NCBI GenBank assembly: GCA_021818335.1
Contig: JAKAEJ010000002.1
Span: forward strand, 1 to 64,000
Direction of reading: 5' to 3'
Length of the DNA stretch: 64,000 bases
DNA from: Pseudomonadota bacterium
GTDB taxonomy: Bacteria > Pseudomonadota > Gammaproteobacteria > Xanthomonadales > Rhodanobacteraceae
Shown: piece by piece, positions 31,075 to 40,847 of the stretch
Layout: each line of letters opens with the position of its first letter
Position numbering within the stretch: the first letter of the stretch is position 1
Translations under genes and position numbers: made by a program
The notes under the pieces: generated by a model
What the model was told of the DNA's origin: nothing
The model's input: the letters and a program-made list of their open reading frames with translations, nothing else
Database searches by the model: none

Positions 31075-31985
31075 GTGCTTGCCAGCATGGACTGCACGGC
31101 GTCGGCCATCAGGCTGGTCAGGTCGATGGGGGTTCCGCCATGGGCGATGCTGTTCGTACAGACCACCCGGGCGGCTCCTGCGGCCAGCAGGGAGGGCACT
31201 GCGTTGCCGGCGCAGAGGCCATGCACTGCGACGCACACGGGCGCTGCCGTGCCGGCGCGGCGCAACTGCTCGACCGCGGAGAGCAGCGTGCGACCGGTGC
31301 TGATGATGTCATCCACCAGTACGGGGGTATGGTTGGGCCAAGCGGCGAGGTTGGGAAGGTGGACGCGTACGGCTTGGTCGCCCAGGCGCGTCTTCCGGAG
31401 GACCAGGACTGGCGCGTCTGCCCGTTGGGCGACGCTCTCCGCCCATTGGGCGCTCTCTTCGTCGGGTCCGATGATCAGCGGCGCATCGACGTTACGGCCG
31501 ATCCATTCGGCGAGGAGTGACGCTGCGGAGAGGGCCTGCGCGGGAATGGCGTAAACCTCACCGAGATTGCGGATCCGGTGCAGGTGCGGATCCACGGTCA
31601 GCAGCCAGTCGAAGTGATCCGACAGGAGTTTGGCGTAGACACGCGCGGAAACCGCCTGACCGGGAGCGAACCGCTGGTCCTGTCGCATGTAGGGGAGGTA
31701 GGGTGCCAGCAGTCCGACGCGTCGGGCACCCAGTTCACGCAGCGTAGCAGCCGCCTGCAGCAACGGCACGGTCTTGGCATCCGGCTTGTCCAGCGTGCAA
31801 ACCACAACTGCTTCCGTTTCGGCATTGGTCTGTCCCGCGTCGACGGTCACGAGCGACTCGCCATCGGGGAATCGATGGATCCCGCAAGTGCAGCTGTGCG
31901 CTGCGTGGCCGGCTGCGGCCAATGCCTGGGACAATCGATCGGCCGTGGCTTCATTGCCGGGCATGGCGTGCAGCGCAATGCGCAT
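31071..31985 (-). CDS. Ribose-phosphate pyrophosphokinase (PRPP synthetase-like)
   Basis: IHRFPDGESLVTVD; LLAPYLPYMRQDQRFAPGQAVSARVYAKLL; TVDPHLHRI; PVLVDDIISTGRTLLSAVEQLRRAG. Overlaps the MBL start. Confidence 0.9.
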   Translation of the reverse strand: MRIALHAMPGNEATADRLSQALAAAGHAAHSCTCGIHRFPDGESLVTVDAGQTNAETEAVVVCTLDKPDAKTVPLLQAAATLRELGARRVGLLAPYLPYMRQDQRFAPGQAVSARVYAKLLSDHFDWLLTVDPHLHRIRNLGEVYAIPAQALSAASLLAEWIGRNVDAPLIIGPDEESAQWAESVAQRADAPVLVLRKTRLGDQAVRVHLPNLAAWPNHTPVLVDDIISTGRTLLSAVEQLRRAGTAAPVCVAVHGLCAGNAVPSLLAAGAARVVCTNSIAHGGTPIDLTSLMADAVQSMLAST

Positions 31986-31987
31986 GA

Positions 31988-33526
31988 TCAGTCCTCCAGC
32001 GTGATGATCCCGGGATGGTGCCGAACGAAATCCAGTGCGTAAGCCAATTCGCCTGGTGACTCCGCATGCAATTCGAAAAGCGTCTGGCCGCGCGCAACGC
32101 GCGTGCCCACTCGCACGTCCAGATATAGGCCGGCCGTAGGGGCCTGGGGTGCGCCGGCCAACCTTGCAGCGCGGGACAGGAGGCGGTTGTCGATCGCGTG
32201 GACGCTGCCTTCGCGTGCCGCTGGTACAGGCTGACGGTAGGCGGCCACGCCAGGGTCACGAAGGCCGCCCTGTGCCTGGCAAATGGCTTCGAACTTTCGC
32301 CATGCGCGACCGTCGTCCAGTGCCGCCTCGGCGAGCAACAGGGCCGCCTCGCCCTTGGCCAATCCGCCCAATTCGATCACGCCGCTGGCTACTTGCAGCG
32401 CGCGCTGCCTCAGATCGGCGGGGGCAGCGGGGTCATTGCGGAGGACCGCAAGGACGTCGTGCGCTTCCAGGGCCGGCCCGACGCCGCGACCCACAGGCTG
32501 GCTGCCGTCGCTGATCATCCCCTTCAATTCGATGCCCGTTGCCTGCGCTGTGTGCGAGAGCAGATCCAGAAGCACCTGAGCGTCGGCCCGGCTACGTACT
32601 TTGGCAGTATTACCCAGCGGGATATCGATCAAAACGTGCGTGGAGCCGGCGGCGAGCTTTTTCGATAGGACGGATGCCACCAACTGGCCGCTGCTGTCGA
32701 TGCCGAGCATTCGCTCTACCCGGATCAGGACATCATCGGCAGGGCTGAGGTTCATCGCACCGCCCCAGACCATGCAACCACCCTCCCGGTCCACCACGCG
32801 GCGCATGGAATCCAGATCAAGATCGACGCGGGTGAACGTGGCGACTGTATCGGCAGTACCGGCGGGAGAGGTGATGGCGCGCGAACTTGTCTTGGGCATC
32901 GTCAGGCCCAGGCTCGCGGCAATCGCCACGACGACGGGCGTCGTCCGGTTGCCTGGCAAGCCGCCGATGCAATGCTTGTCGACCACCATGGGCTGCGGCC
33001 ACTGGAGCCGGGTGCCGGCGGCAGTCATAGCTTTGGTCAGGCGAACGGTTTCATCCCGGTCGATACGGCCATTTGCACAGGACACAAGGAAGGCGGCGAT
33101 TTCGACGTTGGAGAGCCTGCCTTCGATCGCTTCGCCCAGGATGCCCGCGAAGTCTTCCTGCCCCAGGCGGGATCCGAAAATCTTGGCCCGGACCCGGCTC
33201 ATGCCTTCGCTGGGTGGCGCATAGCGGACCTCCAGCGGCATGCCAGGCTCGGCGTTCAGCCGGTGCCAGGCCGACTCGGAAAGCCCAGCCTCGTCGGCCC
33301 CGAGCAACGTTCCCGACGACAGCACGTTGAGCGTGGCGATGATGCTTCCGTGCGCACCCCGGACTTCGACCCTGGTATGCGCCTCGAAACCTTCGGCGCG
33401 GCAGGCTGGCGAGTCCGCGCGCAAAACCACCACGGGCTCGTGATGGGTATCGATGCCTAGCCGACGCGCACGGACGGGCGCCAAGGCGATAGGGTCCGGG
33501 GGTACAAGGCGCTCAGGCACGCGCAA
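31988..33526 (-). CDS. Thymidine phosphorylase family, long form (AMP phosphorylase-like)
   Basis: About 512 aa with an extra N-terminal domain; NVEIAAFLVSCANGRIDRDETVRLTKAM; VVDKHCIGGLPGNRTTPVVVAIAASLGLTMPKTSSRAITSPAGTADTVATFTRVDLD. Confidence 0.9.
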   Translation of the reverse strand: MRVPERLVPPDPIALAPVRARRLGIDTHHEPVVVLRADSPACRAEGFEAHTRVEVRGAHGSIIATLNVLSSGTLLGADEAGLSESAWHRLNAEPGMPLEVRYAPPSEGMSRVRAKIFGSRLGQEDFAGILGEAIEGRLSNVEIAAFLVSCANGRIDRDETVRLTKAMTAAGTRLQWPQPMVVDKHCIGGLPGNRTTPVVVAIAASLGLTMPKTSSRAITSPAGTADTVATFTRVDLDLDSMRRVVDREGGCMVWGGAMNLSPADDVLIRVERMLGIDSSGQLVASVLSKKLAAGSTHVLIDIPLGNTAKVRSRADAQVLLDLLSHTAQATGIELKGMISDGSQPVGRGVGPALEAHDVLAVLRNDPAAPADLRQRALQVASGVIELGGLAKGEAALLLAEAALDDGRAWRKFEAICQAQGGLRDPGVAAYRQPVPAAREGSVHAIDNRLLSRAARLAGAPQAPTAGLYLDVRVGTRVARGQTLFELHAESPGELAYALDFVRHHPGIITLED

Positions 33527-33576
33527 TCTCGGCTAGCGGCTGGCGCTCGATTGTGCGCGCCGTGGTTAGCGCCGTC

Positions 33577-33590
33577 TTGACCGTAGTCAA
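33577..33590. promoter_or_regulatory. FNR/ANR-type operator TTGACCGTAGTCAA upstream of the phosphorylase/PRPP/MBL operon
   Basis: TTGAC-N4-GTCAA, centre 57 bp upstream of the start at 33526; CACAAT hexamer (minus, 33555-33550) within 1 bp of class II spacing. Confidence 0.65.
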
Positions 33591-33609
33591 AAGTGCCGGT
33601 GCGCGGGCG

Positions 33610-34845
33610 CTATTGGAACAGCAGACGGTCCACCGTCTCCTTGTCCACGGGTTCATCGAACAATCGGCGGACGAGGAGGTCGCTGCCGAGGACCTGCGGG
33701 GCGAACAGCACGTCCGGCTGGACGCGGCGGATCTTGTTGAGGTGCTGTGCATCGTTGACCGCCGCGACGGTGCGAACACTTGGTGCAAGTTCCTTGACGG
33801 CCAGCACGACAAAGGCGTTCTCGGCGTCATCCTCCCTCAGCATGAAGACGGCCTTGGCCTCCGGGACGCCGGCTTCGGTGAGCACGCTGTCACTGGTGGC
33901 ATCGCCCACGACGGCATCCGCTTCCGGCGGATAGGGCGTTGTCCGGCCGGGGGCCAGCACCACCGTCACAGGCGCGCTGCGCTCCCGCAATTGTCGCCAA
34001 AGCATCAGGGCCAGACTGGATGCCCCGATGATCACGTAGTGGTTCTTGCGTTGGCTCTTTTGCATGCGACCCTCCAGCGCGCGCCTGATGCTCCCGCCGA
34101 CCAGCGGTCCGATCACTACGGAGAGCGTCGTGGCGAATACCGTGATCCCCAGCACGATCATCGAGACCGTGAACAGGCGCGCCTCGGTGCTCTTCGGCAC
34201 GATGTCGCCATAGCCCACCGTGGACATCGTGACGATGGCGTAATAGAAGGCGGTGGACAGCTTGCGGATGGGAGGGTCGTAGCCCGCGCCAAACCAAAGG
34301 CTGCCCAGCACACCGTAGCTCAGGAGTGTGCCGACGCCCAGAACGGCGAACAGCGAGCTGGCGGCGAGGCTGCTTCGACTGAAGTGGCGCGCATAGAAAA
34401 TCAGCACGAATATGAGTGCGGCACCCCCAACAAGCACCGGGCTGGGTCCGTGCACGCGTGCAAGCGCCAGTCCTGCCGAAAACAGAGCGAGCAGCAGGCT
34501 GATCAGCCAAGCGACGCGCGCGCGGGTCAACAGCGCGAAGGCCATCAGCACCAGTCCTAGGCCAAGCAGCACGCGCGGAAGCGACAAAAGCGGGAAGACC
34601 TTCAGCAGGACGTCGACGCCGGGTTTCCCGAATGCATTGCGGAGCGCTACGAGCGAAGCGACCTGCCCACGCAGTTGCAGGGCGCCGATAGTCGCGGCGA
34701 GGATCGCCGCAACCGCCTGCGGTCCATGCGCATGCCAGGCTTTGCGCAGGAGTGCCCATCTCAAACGCGGCAAGGTGAATCGGCGCGTCGGGCCAGGAAC
34801 CTGGGTCGGCGTGGGGTTATCGGGATTGGGTGGATCCTGCGTCAT
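33610..34845 (-). CDS. Ion channel (TVGYGD) with TrkA-N/RCK-like domain, potassium channel family
   Basis: AFYYAIVTMSTVGYGDIVPKSTEARLFTVSMIVLGITVFATTLSVVIGPLV; NHYVIIGASSLALMLWRQL ... ADAVVGDATSDSVLTEAGV. Confidence 0.9.
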   Translation of the reverse strand: MTQDPPNPDNPTPTQVPGPTRRFTLPRLRWALLRKAWHAHGPQAVAAILAATIGALQLRGQVASLVALRNAFGKPGVDVLLKVFPLLSLPRVLLGLGLVLMAFALLTRARVAWLISLLLALFSAGLALARVHGPSPVLVGGAALIFVLIFYARHFSRSSLAASSLFAVLGVGTLLSYGVLGSLWFGAGYDPPIRKLSTAFYYAIVTMSTVGYGDIVPKSTEARLFTVSMIVLGITVFATTLSVVIGPLVGGSIRRALEGRMQKSQRKNHYVIIGASSLALMLWRQLRERSAPVTVVLAPGRTTPYPPEADAVVGDATSDSVLTEAGVPEAKAVFMLREDDAENAFVVLAVKELAPSVRTVAAVNDAQHLNKIRRVQPDVLFAPQVLGSDLLVRRLFDEPVDKETVDRLLFQ

Positions 34846-36278
34846 GCCGGATGGCCGGGGGGCAGTACTTTGCCCGGATTAAGGATGTTTTCGGGATCGA
34901 ACGCGCGTTTGGTCGCATGCATGAGCGCGAGTGCCACGGGATCTTTGAAGCGAGCCAGTTCGGCGGTCTTCAGCATGCCAATGCCGTGTTCGGCGGAGAA
35001 GCTGCCTCCATGGGCGACCGCCGCGCTATGCAGGAGGTCGTTGCATGCCTTCTCATGGTCCGTTCGGAACGCTGCCGCGTCGCCATGGGCGGGCGCCTGG
35101 ACGTTGTAGTGCAGGTTCCCATCGCCCAGGTGACCGAACACGATCAACCGGGCTTGGGGGAGCTGCCGCCGAAGGCGCTGCTCCGTTACATCGACGAACG
35201 CAGCCATGCGCGAAACCGGTACGGACAGATCATGCTTGATGTTCAGGCCTTCGGCGGCTTGCGCGAGCGGAATGTGCTCGCGGACGGACCACATCGCGTC
35301 GGCTTGCTGCAGCGACGCCGCGATGGCCGCGTCCATGACTTCCCCTGCGTCGATCGCTGCCCCCAGAACTGCTTCCAGACGCTCCTGGGCGTGGGCCTCG
35401 CTCTCACTGTCCGACAATTCCATCAGGACGAACCAGGACGATGAGTCGACGGGTAGTGGGGCCCTCAGGGCTGGGAAATGCCGAGCCACCAGCGCAATGC
35501 ATTCACGGCCCATCAGCTCGAATCCGGTGAGGCCAGCATCCAGTGCGTCGCGGGCACGGTTGAGCAGCGCTACCGCCGCGGCGATGTCCTGGGTCGCGAC
35601 CCAGGCGGTGCGCCTTGCCGCCGGCTGCGGGTAGAGCGCCACGCTGGCCGCCGTGATGATGGCGAGCGTTCCCTCGCTTCCGACGATGAGATCCCGCAGG
35701 TCGTAGCCGGTGTTGTCCTTGCGCAGCGTGGACAATCCGTGCCAGACATCGCCGGATGCAGTGACGGCCTCGAGGCCGAGGCAGAGTGAACGCGCGTTGC
35801 CATACCGGAGCACGGCGGTGCCCCCGGCGTTGGTTGCCAGCACGCCGCCGATCGTGGCACTGCCTTCGGCGGCGAGGCTCAAGGGAAAAAGCAGGCCAGC
35901 GTCGCGGGCAGTCCGCTGTGCCTCGGCCAGGACGACGCCGGCTTCGGCCACCAGTACGCGGTCGGCGATGCCGATATGGCGGATCCGGCGCATGCGCCGG
36001 AGCGAGAGGACCAGCTGCGTTCCGGTTCCATCAGGCGTAGCACCGCCGGCAAGCCCTGTATTCCCGCCTTGCGGCACGATGGCTACACCAGCCGCCCGGC
36101 ACAGGCGGACCACGCCCGCCACTTCGTCCACATTGGCAGGCAGCGCGACGGCCAGGGGCGAACCCTGGTATCGCTTCCGCCAGTCCAAGGCGTAGCCTTC
36201 GACATCCGACACGGCCGTCAGTACGTGGGGCTCGCCCAGCAATGCTCGCAATTGCGGCAGCAATGAATGCTGTTCCAT
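34842..36278 (-). CDS. FAD-linked oxidase (D-2-hydroxyacid dehydrogenase / GlcD family)
   Basis: VALPANVDEVAGVVRLCRAAGVAIVPQGGNTGLAGGATPD; IGGVLATNAGGTAVLRYGNAR; FGHLGDGNLHYNVQ; GGSFSAEHGIGMLKTAEL. Confidence 0.92.
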   Translation of the reverse strand: MEQHSLLPQLRALLGEPHVLTAVSDVEGYALDWRKRYQGSPLAVALPANVDEVAGVVRLCRAAGVAIVPQGGNTGLAGGATPDGTGTQLVLSLRRMRRIRHIGIADRVLVAEAGVVLAEAQRTARDAGLLFPLSLAAEGSATIGGVLATNAGGTAVLRYGNARSLCLGLEAVTASGDVWHGLSTLRKDNTGYDLRDLIVGSEGTLAIITAASVALYPQPAARRTAWVATQDIAAAVALLNRARDALDAGLTGFELMGRECIALVARHFPALRAPLPVDSSSWFVLMELSDSESEAHAQERLEAVLGAAIDAGEVMDAAIAASLQQADAMWSVREHIPLAQAAEGLNIKHDLSVPVSRMAAFVDVTEQRLRRQLPQARLIVFGHLGDGNLHYNVQAPAHGDAAAFRTDHEKACNDLLHSAAVAHGGSFSAEHGIGMLKTAELARFKDPVALALMHATKRAFDPENILNPGKVLPPGHPA

Positions 36279-36360
36279 CGCCTAATCCTCGCACAGCGGG
36301 GCCACCGCAGTGGATGTCAACGGGGTGCCGCATGGCATGAGGCTCAGCCATACTTCACTC

Positions 36361-38295
36361 ATGACCGACCTCGCCAATCTGCTGGGCGCCGACGGGCCAC
36401 TGGCTCGGGTTATCGATGGCTTTGCGCCTCGCGCCGCGCAGCAGGCGATGGCAGAGGCCGTTGCCAGCGCGATGGCATCGCGCACTCAATTGCTGGTCGA
36501 GGCTGGGACAGGTACCGGGAAGACCTTCGCCTATCTGGTGCCGGCACTGCTCGGCAAAGAGCGCGTGATCATCTCCACAGGCACGAAGGCGCTGCAGGAT
36601 CAGCTCTTCAAGCGGGATCTCCCGCGTGTGGCCAAGGCGCTGGGGGTGACGCCGCACGCGGCTTTGCTGAAGGGTAGGGGGAACTACCTCTGCCTGCATC
36701 GGCTCCAACTGGCGCGGAGCGACGGCCGACTTCCGACCGAGGAAGTGAAGCAGCTGGAGCGGATCCTCGCCTGGAGCGCCCAGACCCGCAGTGGCGATCG
36801 TGCGGAACTGGTTGTCGTCCCCGAGGATGCTGCCGTGTGGCAGCGCGCGACGTCGACCACCGAGAATTGCCTGGGTAGCGAATGTCCGCACTTCGAGGAC
36901 TGCTGGTTGGTGCGGGCGCGCCGAGCGGCTCAAGAAGCGCGCATCGTGGTCGTCAACCATCACCTGCTTCTGGCTGACCTGGCTCTCAAGCAGGAGGGAT
37001 TCGGCGAGATTCTCCCGGGTGCGGCAGCATTCATCATCGACGAGGCACATCAGCTGCCCGATCTCGCGGGCCAGTTCTTCACCACGACCCTCGGACATCG
37101 ACAAGTTTCCGATCTGGCCGAGGATGCCTTCGCGGAGTGCACCGCTGTCAGCGGTGCGTTGCCTGCGTTGAGTCCCGCGGTCGACATGCTTCATCGTGCC
37201 TTGCGCGAGGCAAGGCTGGCATTTTCCCGCATGCCTGAACGGGGGCCACTGGATGTGCATGGTGAGGCGGCTGCCTTGTCAGTCGCGCTGGACGGCCTCG
37301 CCGCAGCGCTGAGGGAGTTGACTGCGGCGCTGGAGACCCAGGCGGCTCGGAGCAAAGGCATGGCTGCCGTTTTCGAGCGCAGTAGCCGCGCACAAGCGTT
37401 GCTGGCGCGGTTATGCATGGCCGAAGGCGAAGCGGCGTCCGTCACATGGTATGAACGCAGCCTGCGTGGCTTCGCTCTGCACGAGACCCCTTTGGACGTA
37501 TCGCAACCGCTGGCGGCGCAACGAGCGCGAACGTCGGCGGCCTGGATCTACACTTCGGCGACGCTGACCGTGGCCGGTCGATTTGACCACTTGGTTCGGC
37601 GGCTCGGCCTCGTGGAACCGCGCACGCTGCTTCTGGAGAGTCCCTTCGAATTTTCGCGGCAGGCGCTTTGCTACTTGCCACCCGGGCTGCCGGATCCGGC
37701 ATCGACCGATTACACCGAGCGGATGCTCGAGGCCGTTCTGCCTGTACTGGAAGCGTCACGAGGACGAGCGTTCCTGCTGTTCACGTCGCACCGTGCATTG
37801 AATTGCGCCGCCGAGTGGTTGCGGAGCCATGCTCCCTGGTCGCTGCTGGTGCAGGGCACGGCCCCGCGGCACGAGCTGCTCGAGCATTTCCGCGCGAGCA
37901 AGGACGCGGTGCTGCTGGGCGCGGCGAGCTTCTGGGAAGGCGTCGACGTGCCCGGTGAGGCGCTCAGCGTGGTCGTGATCGACAAGCTTCCATTCGAGGC
38001 CCCGGGTGATCCGGTCCTCGATGCACGGCTAGCGGCAGTGCGCGCCCGGGGCGGCCAGCCGTTTACCGACTGGCAGGTTCCCAATGCCGTCATTGCCTTG
38101 AAACAGGGAGCTGGCCGGCTTATACGAAGTGTGCATGATCGTGGCGTTCTCGTGCTGTGCGACCCGCGGCTCACGACGCGAGGCTACGGACGCTTGTTCC
38201 TGTCAAGCCTGCCGAGTGGCCTGCCGCAGACTCGACACATCGGCGACGTCACCTCGTTCTTCGCGTCGCCAGCGCTGCTTGCCGCCGGCGCCTGA
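36361..38295 (+). CDS. ATP-dependent DNA helicase, DinG/YoaA family
   Basis: QLLVEAGTGTGKTFAYLVPALL; Fe-S cysteines CLGSECPHFEDCWLVRARR; IIDEAHQLPDL; GAASFWEGVDVPGEALSVVVIDKLPFEAPGDP; KQGAGRLIRSVHDRGVLVLCDPRL. Confidence 0.93.
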   Translation: MTDLANLLGADGPLARVIDGFAPRAAQQAMAEAVASAMASRTQLLVEAGTGTGKTFAYLVPALLGKERVIISTGTKALQDQLFKRDLPRVAKALGVTPHAALLKGRGNYLCLHRLQLARSDGRLPTEEVKQLERILAWSAQTRSGDRAELVVVPEDAAVWQRATSTTENCLGSECPHFEDCWLVRARRAAQEARIVVVNHHLLLADLALKQEGFGEILPGAAAFIIDEAHQLPDLAGQFFTTTLGHRQVSDLAEDAFAECTAVSGALPALSPAVDMLHRALREARLAFSRMPERGPLDVHGEAAALSVALDGLAAALRELTAALETQAARSKGMAAVFERSSRAQALLARLCMAEGEAASVTWYERSLRGFALHETPLDVSQPLAAQRARTSAAWIYTSATLTVAGRFDHLVRRLGLVEPRTLLLESPFEFSRQALCYLPPGLPDPASTDYTERMLEAVLPVLEASRGRAFLLFTSHRALNCAAEWLRSHAPWSLLVQGTAPRHELLEHFRASKDAVLLGAASFWEGVDVPGEALSVVVIDKLPFEAPGDPVLDARLAAVRARGGQPFTDWQVPNAVIALKQGAGRLIRSVHDRGVLVLCDPRLTTRGYGRLFLSSLPSGLPQTRHIGDVTSFFASPALLAAGA

Positions 38296-38309
38296 CGCCT
38301 GAGATTGCC

Positions 38310-39005
38310 ATGATGCGACTTCTAGCCCTCGACACTGCAACCGATCGCTGTTCCGCAGCATTGTGGTGCGATGGCCGCGTTCTTGCGCGGAGCGTGCATG
38401 CGCCAAGGCGACAAGCCGAGATTCTGCTTCCCTTGTTCGACGAATTGCTGGCCGAGGCCGGCATTGTCGGGGAGCAGCTGGATGCCATTGCTTGCGGCCG
38501 CGGCCCGGGCGCTTTTACGGGCGTAAGGCTGGCGGTCTCGGTGGCGCAGGGCGTTGCGCTGGCCCTGGATCGGCCCGTCGTGCCCGTTTCATCACTGGCC
38601 GCGCTGGCGTTGGCAGCACCGCCCGAGGCCACGAATGTTCTGGCAATCATGGATGCGCGCATGGGGGAGGTCTATGCGGGCATGTTCCGTCGTACACCGG
38701 TCCTTCCGGTTGAACCGCTCTGCAGGGAATCGGTCGGTGCGGCAGCGCACGTTTCAGTCGATGGTCCTGGGCCTTGGTTTGGCGTCGGCAGCGGGTGGAG
38801 TGTCTATGCCGAAGCGCTGCGACAGCGATGCGCTGGCATCGCACTGACGGGGGTGGACGCGGATGCGCAGCCCGAGGCCGCGGCGGTTGCGACCATCGGC
38901 GCTGCATCCTTCGCTCGATCCGGGGGCCAGCCAGCCGCTGAACTATTGCCCGTGTATCTGCGAGACAAAGTGGCGCTGACCAGGCTCGAGCGCGGCCAAA
39001 GCTGA
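38310..39005 (+). CDS. tsaB: tRNA threonylcarbamoyladenosine biosynthesis protein TsaB
   Basis: MMRLLALDTATDRCSAALWCDGRV; GEQLDAIACGRGPGAFTGVRLAVSVAQGVALALDRPVVPVSSL. Confidence 0.95.
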   Translation: MMRLLALDTATDRCSAALWCDGRVLARSVHAPRRQAEILLPLFDELLAEAGIVGEQLDAIACGRGPGAFTGVRLAVSVAQGVALALDRPVVPVSSLAALALAAPPEATNVLAIMDARMGEVYAGMFRRTPVLPVEPLCRESVGAAAHVSVDGPGPWFGVGSGWSVYAEALRQRCAGIALTGVDADAQPEAAAVATIGAASFARSGGQPAAELLPVYLRDKVALTRLERGQS

Positions 39006-39368
39006 TCACGAACGCTGAAGCTGCTCCGAACGATCCACCCCCCGACAATCGCCAGCCACGATGCGGGATCCGTTAAGCGGGCCACGGATTCTCGCAGTCC
39101 TGGTCATGTCATTGGGGCTGCAGGTTGTAACCGCTTTGAAGAGACCTGCGGTCATCCATGCGCATGCCCCCGGACGCCGCAAACCGGCTCCTACCAGGCC
39201 GATAGGTCGGTGGCGGATTCTTGCCTTCATTCAGTGCGCAGTGACTGCGCCATCAAGCGTCGCATTGTTGCCCTCACGGCCCGACCGCAAATCGCTCTTT
39301 CGCGCCCATAGTTCGCCGCAGTGCTGGCCTGAATCCGGCGACGCTCCTGGGGCTTCGTCGGGGCAAAG

Positions 39369-39397
39369 TTGCGCTCGTAGCGCTATATATGTAGAAT
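39369..39397 (+). promoter_or_regulatory. Candidate sigma70 promoter of the PadR gene (TTGCGC-17-TAGAAT)
   Basis: -35 TTGCGC at 39369-39374, 17-bp spacer, -10 TAGAAT at 39392-39397; predicted start coincides with the ATG at 39404. Confidence 0.5.
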
Positions 39398-39403
39398 TAA
39401 TGC

Positions 39404-39709
39404 ATGACGAGAGACAGAACACCTTCCGCGCAGACCATCGAGCTGCTGGCAGCGTTGCTTTCACAACGTCCGGAGTGGCGGCACGGTTATGACCTGTCCG
39501 AGCAGACGGGCCTTGCCTCGGGAACGCTCTATCCGATGCTCATGCGCCTCAGCGATCGGGGCATGCTCGAGTCCAAGTGGGAGCCGTCGCCGCATCAGGG
39601 GCGACCACCACGCAAGCTGTATCGCCTCAATGCCGCAGGGGCAACTTTCGCGCGCGAGCATGCGAAACCCCGAACCGGGACGTTGCGGGTACAGCCGGTG
39701 CGAAGCTGA
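39404..39709 (+). CDS. PadR-family transcriptional regulator
   Basis: TIELLAALLSQRPEWRHGYDLSEQTGLASGTLYPMLMRLSDRGMLESKWEPSPHQGRPPRKLYRLNAAGATFAREH. Confidence 0.9.
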   Translation: MTRDRTPSAQTIELLAALLSQRPEWRHGYDLSEQTGLASGTLYPMLMRLSDRGMLESKWEPSPHQGRPPRKLYRLNAAGATFAREHAKPRTGTLRVQPVRS

Positions 39710-40089
39710 TGAGCGAAACGAAATTCAGCGTCACGGTCCGACGTGCCGTCATCCGACTGGCTGGAGCGATCTTGCCGCCGAATCGCAGGGACTGGGCCAA
39801 GGCCATGTTCAACGAGATGGCCTACATCCCGTCACGTCGCGCCGCGCTCCGATGGGCGCTCGGCAGCACTTGGTGCGCAATCAGGCTCAGGGCGGCGCAT
39901 GAATTCGGGCGGGCGGTGGGATCCCGAGGTACGCGAACACTGCTTGGATTGGTTGCTGCGGCACTCATCGTCGCCATGGGGGTCTACGGCATCCAGAAGC
40001 CCTATCAGCGCGAGCGCATCCGGGCCGTGTTGTTTCATGGTGGTAACACCCGCAATTCCCGCGCGTCAGCCGTCTCCAGCTTGCCGTAG
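39709..40089 (+). CDS. Small membrane protein translationally coupled to PadR
   Basis: Start overlaps the padR stop (TGATG); MSETKFSVTVRRAVIRLAGAILPPNRRDWAKAMFNEMAYI ... TM segment TRTLLGLVAAALIVAMGVYGI. Confidence 0.6.
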   Translation: MSETKFSVTVRRAVIRLAGAILPPNRRDWAKAMFNEMAYIPSRRAALRWALGSTWCAIRLRAAHEFGRAVGSRGTRTLLGLVAAALIVAMGVYGIQKPYQRERIRAVLFHGGNTRNSRASAVSSLP

Positions 40090-40142
40090 CGCTTGCGCCA
40101 CAGATTCACAAAGCCCAACTGAAATCGGCGGGCTTCACGAAC

Positions 40143-40847
40143 TCAGCCGCACTTGCTATAGCCGCAGGCCAAGCATGTCGCGCAGCCATCCATCAGGACC
40201 ACTGCGTTCGTGTTGCACTTGTGGCACATCGTCGCTCCAGGCGGATAGTTGCTCGCCTCGCTGTCTGACGCGGCAGGCGCTGGCTGCGTCGTAGCGTAAG
40301 CACTGCGCTTCTCGGCGATCAGTGCTTGTTGCTCGGGAGAGAGTTCTGTGTCCTTGATTAGCCCGATGCTTTTGAGATGCTGCTCGATGACCACACCGAG
40401 TTCGGCCACGATCGAGGGCATATAAATGCCTCCAGGCTTGAAATAGCCCCCACGGGGATCGAATACAGCTTTCAACTCCTCGACGAGGAAGGTGACATCG
40501 CCGCCCTTGCGAAACACTGCGGACATGATTCGCGTAAGGGCCACGATCCACTGGAAGTGGTCCATGTTCTTCGAGTTGATGAAGATCTCGAAGGGCCGCC
40601 GCGACTCATGTGCAGTACCTGCATTGAGCACGATATCGTTGATGGTGACGTAGAGCGCGTGTTCGAACAGTGGTGACTTAATCTTGTAGGTAACCCCCAC
40701 GAGCGCGCCTGGCCGTTCCAGCTTCTCATGCATCTGGATCACTTCAGCCTGGGTATCCAGAGGGGCTGAAGGCGCAGGAGCCGCGTTGTCCTGTCCCGGC
40801 TGCTTGACGCTGTAACCCTTGATTTTGCGAGTGATCTTGATGGTCAT
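40143..40847 (-). CDS. nrdJb: Class II ribonucleotide reductase small/accessory polypeptide NrdJb (TSCPD-type domain with C-terminal Cys motif)
   Basis: MTIKITRKIKGYSVKQ; VTINDIVLNAGTAHESRRPFEIFINSKNMDHFQWIVALTRIMSAVFRKGGDVTFLVEELKAVFDPRGGYFKPGG; C-terminal MCHKCNTNAVVLMDGCATCLACGYSKCG. Confidence 0.88.
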   Translation of the reverse strand: MTIKITRKIKGYSVKQPGQDNAAPAPSAPLDTQAEVIQMHEKLERPGALVGVTYKIKSPLFEHALYVTINDIVLNAGTAHESRRPFEIFINSKNMDHFQWIVALTRIMSAVFRKGGDVTFLVEELKAVFDPRGGYFKPGGIYMPSIVAELGVVIEQHLKSIGLIKDTELSPEQQALIAEKRSAYATTQPAPAASDSEASNYPPGATMCHKCNTNAVVLMDGCATCLACGYSKCG

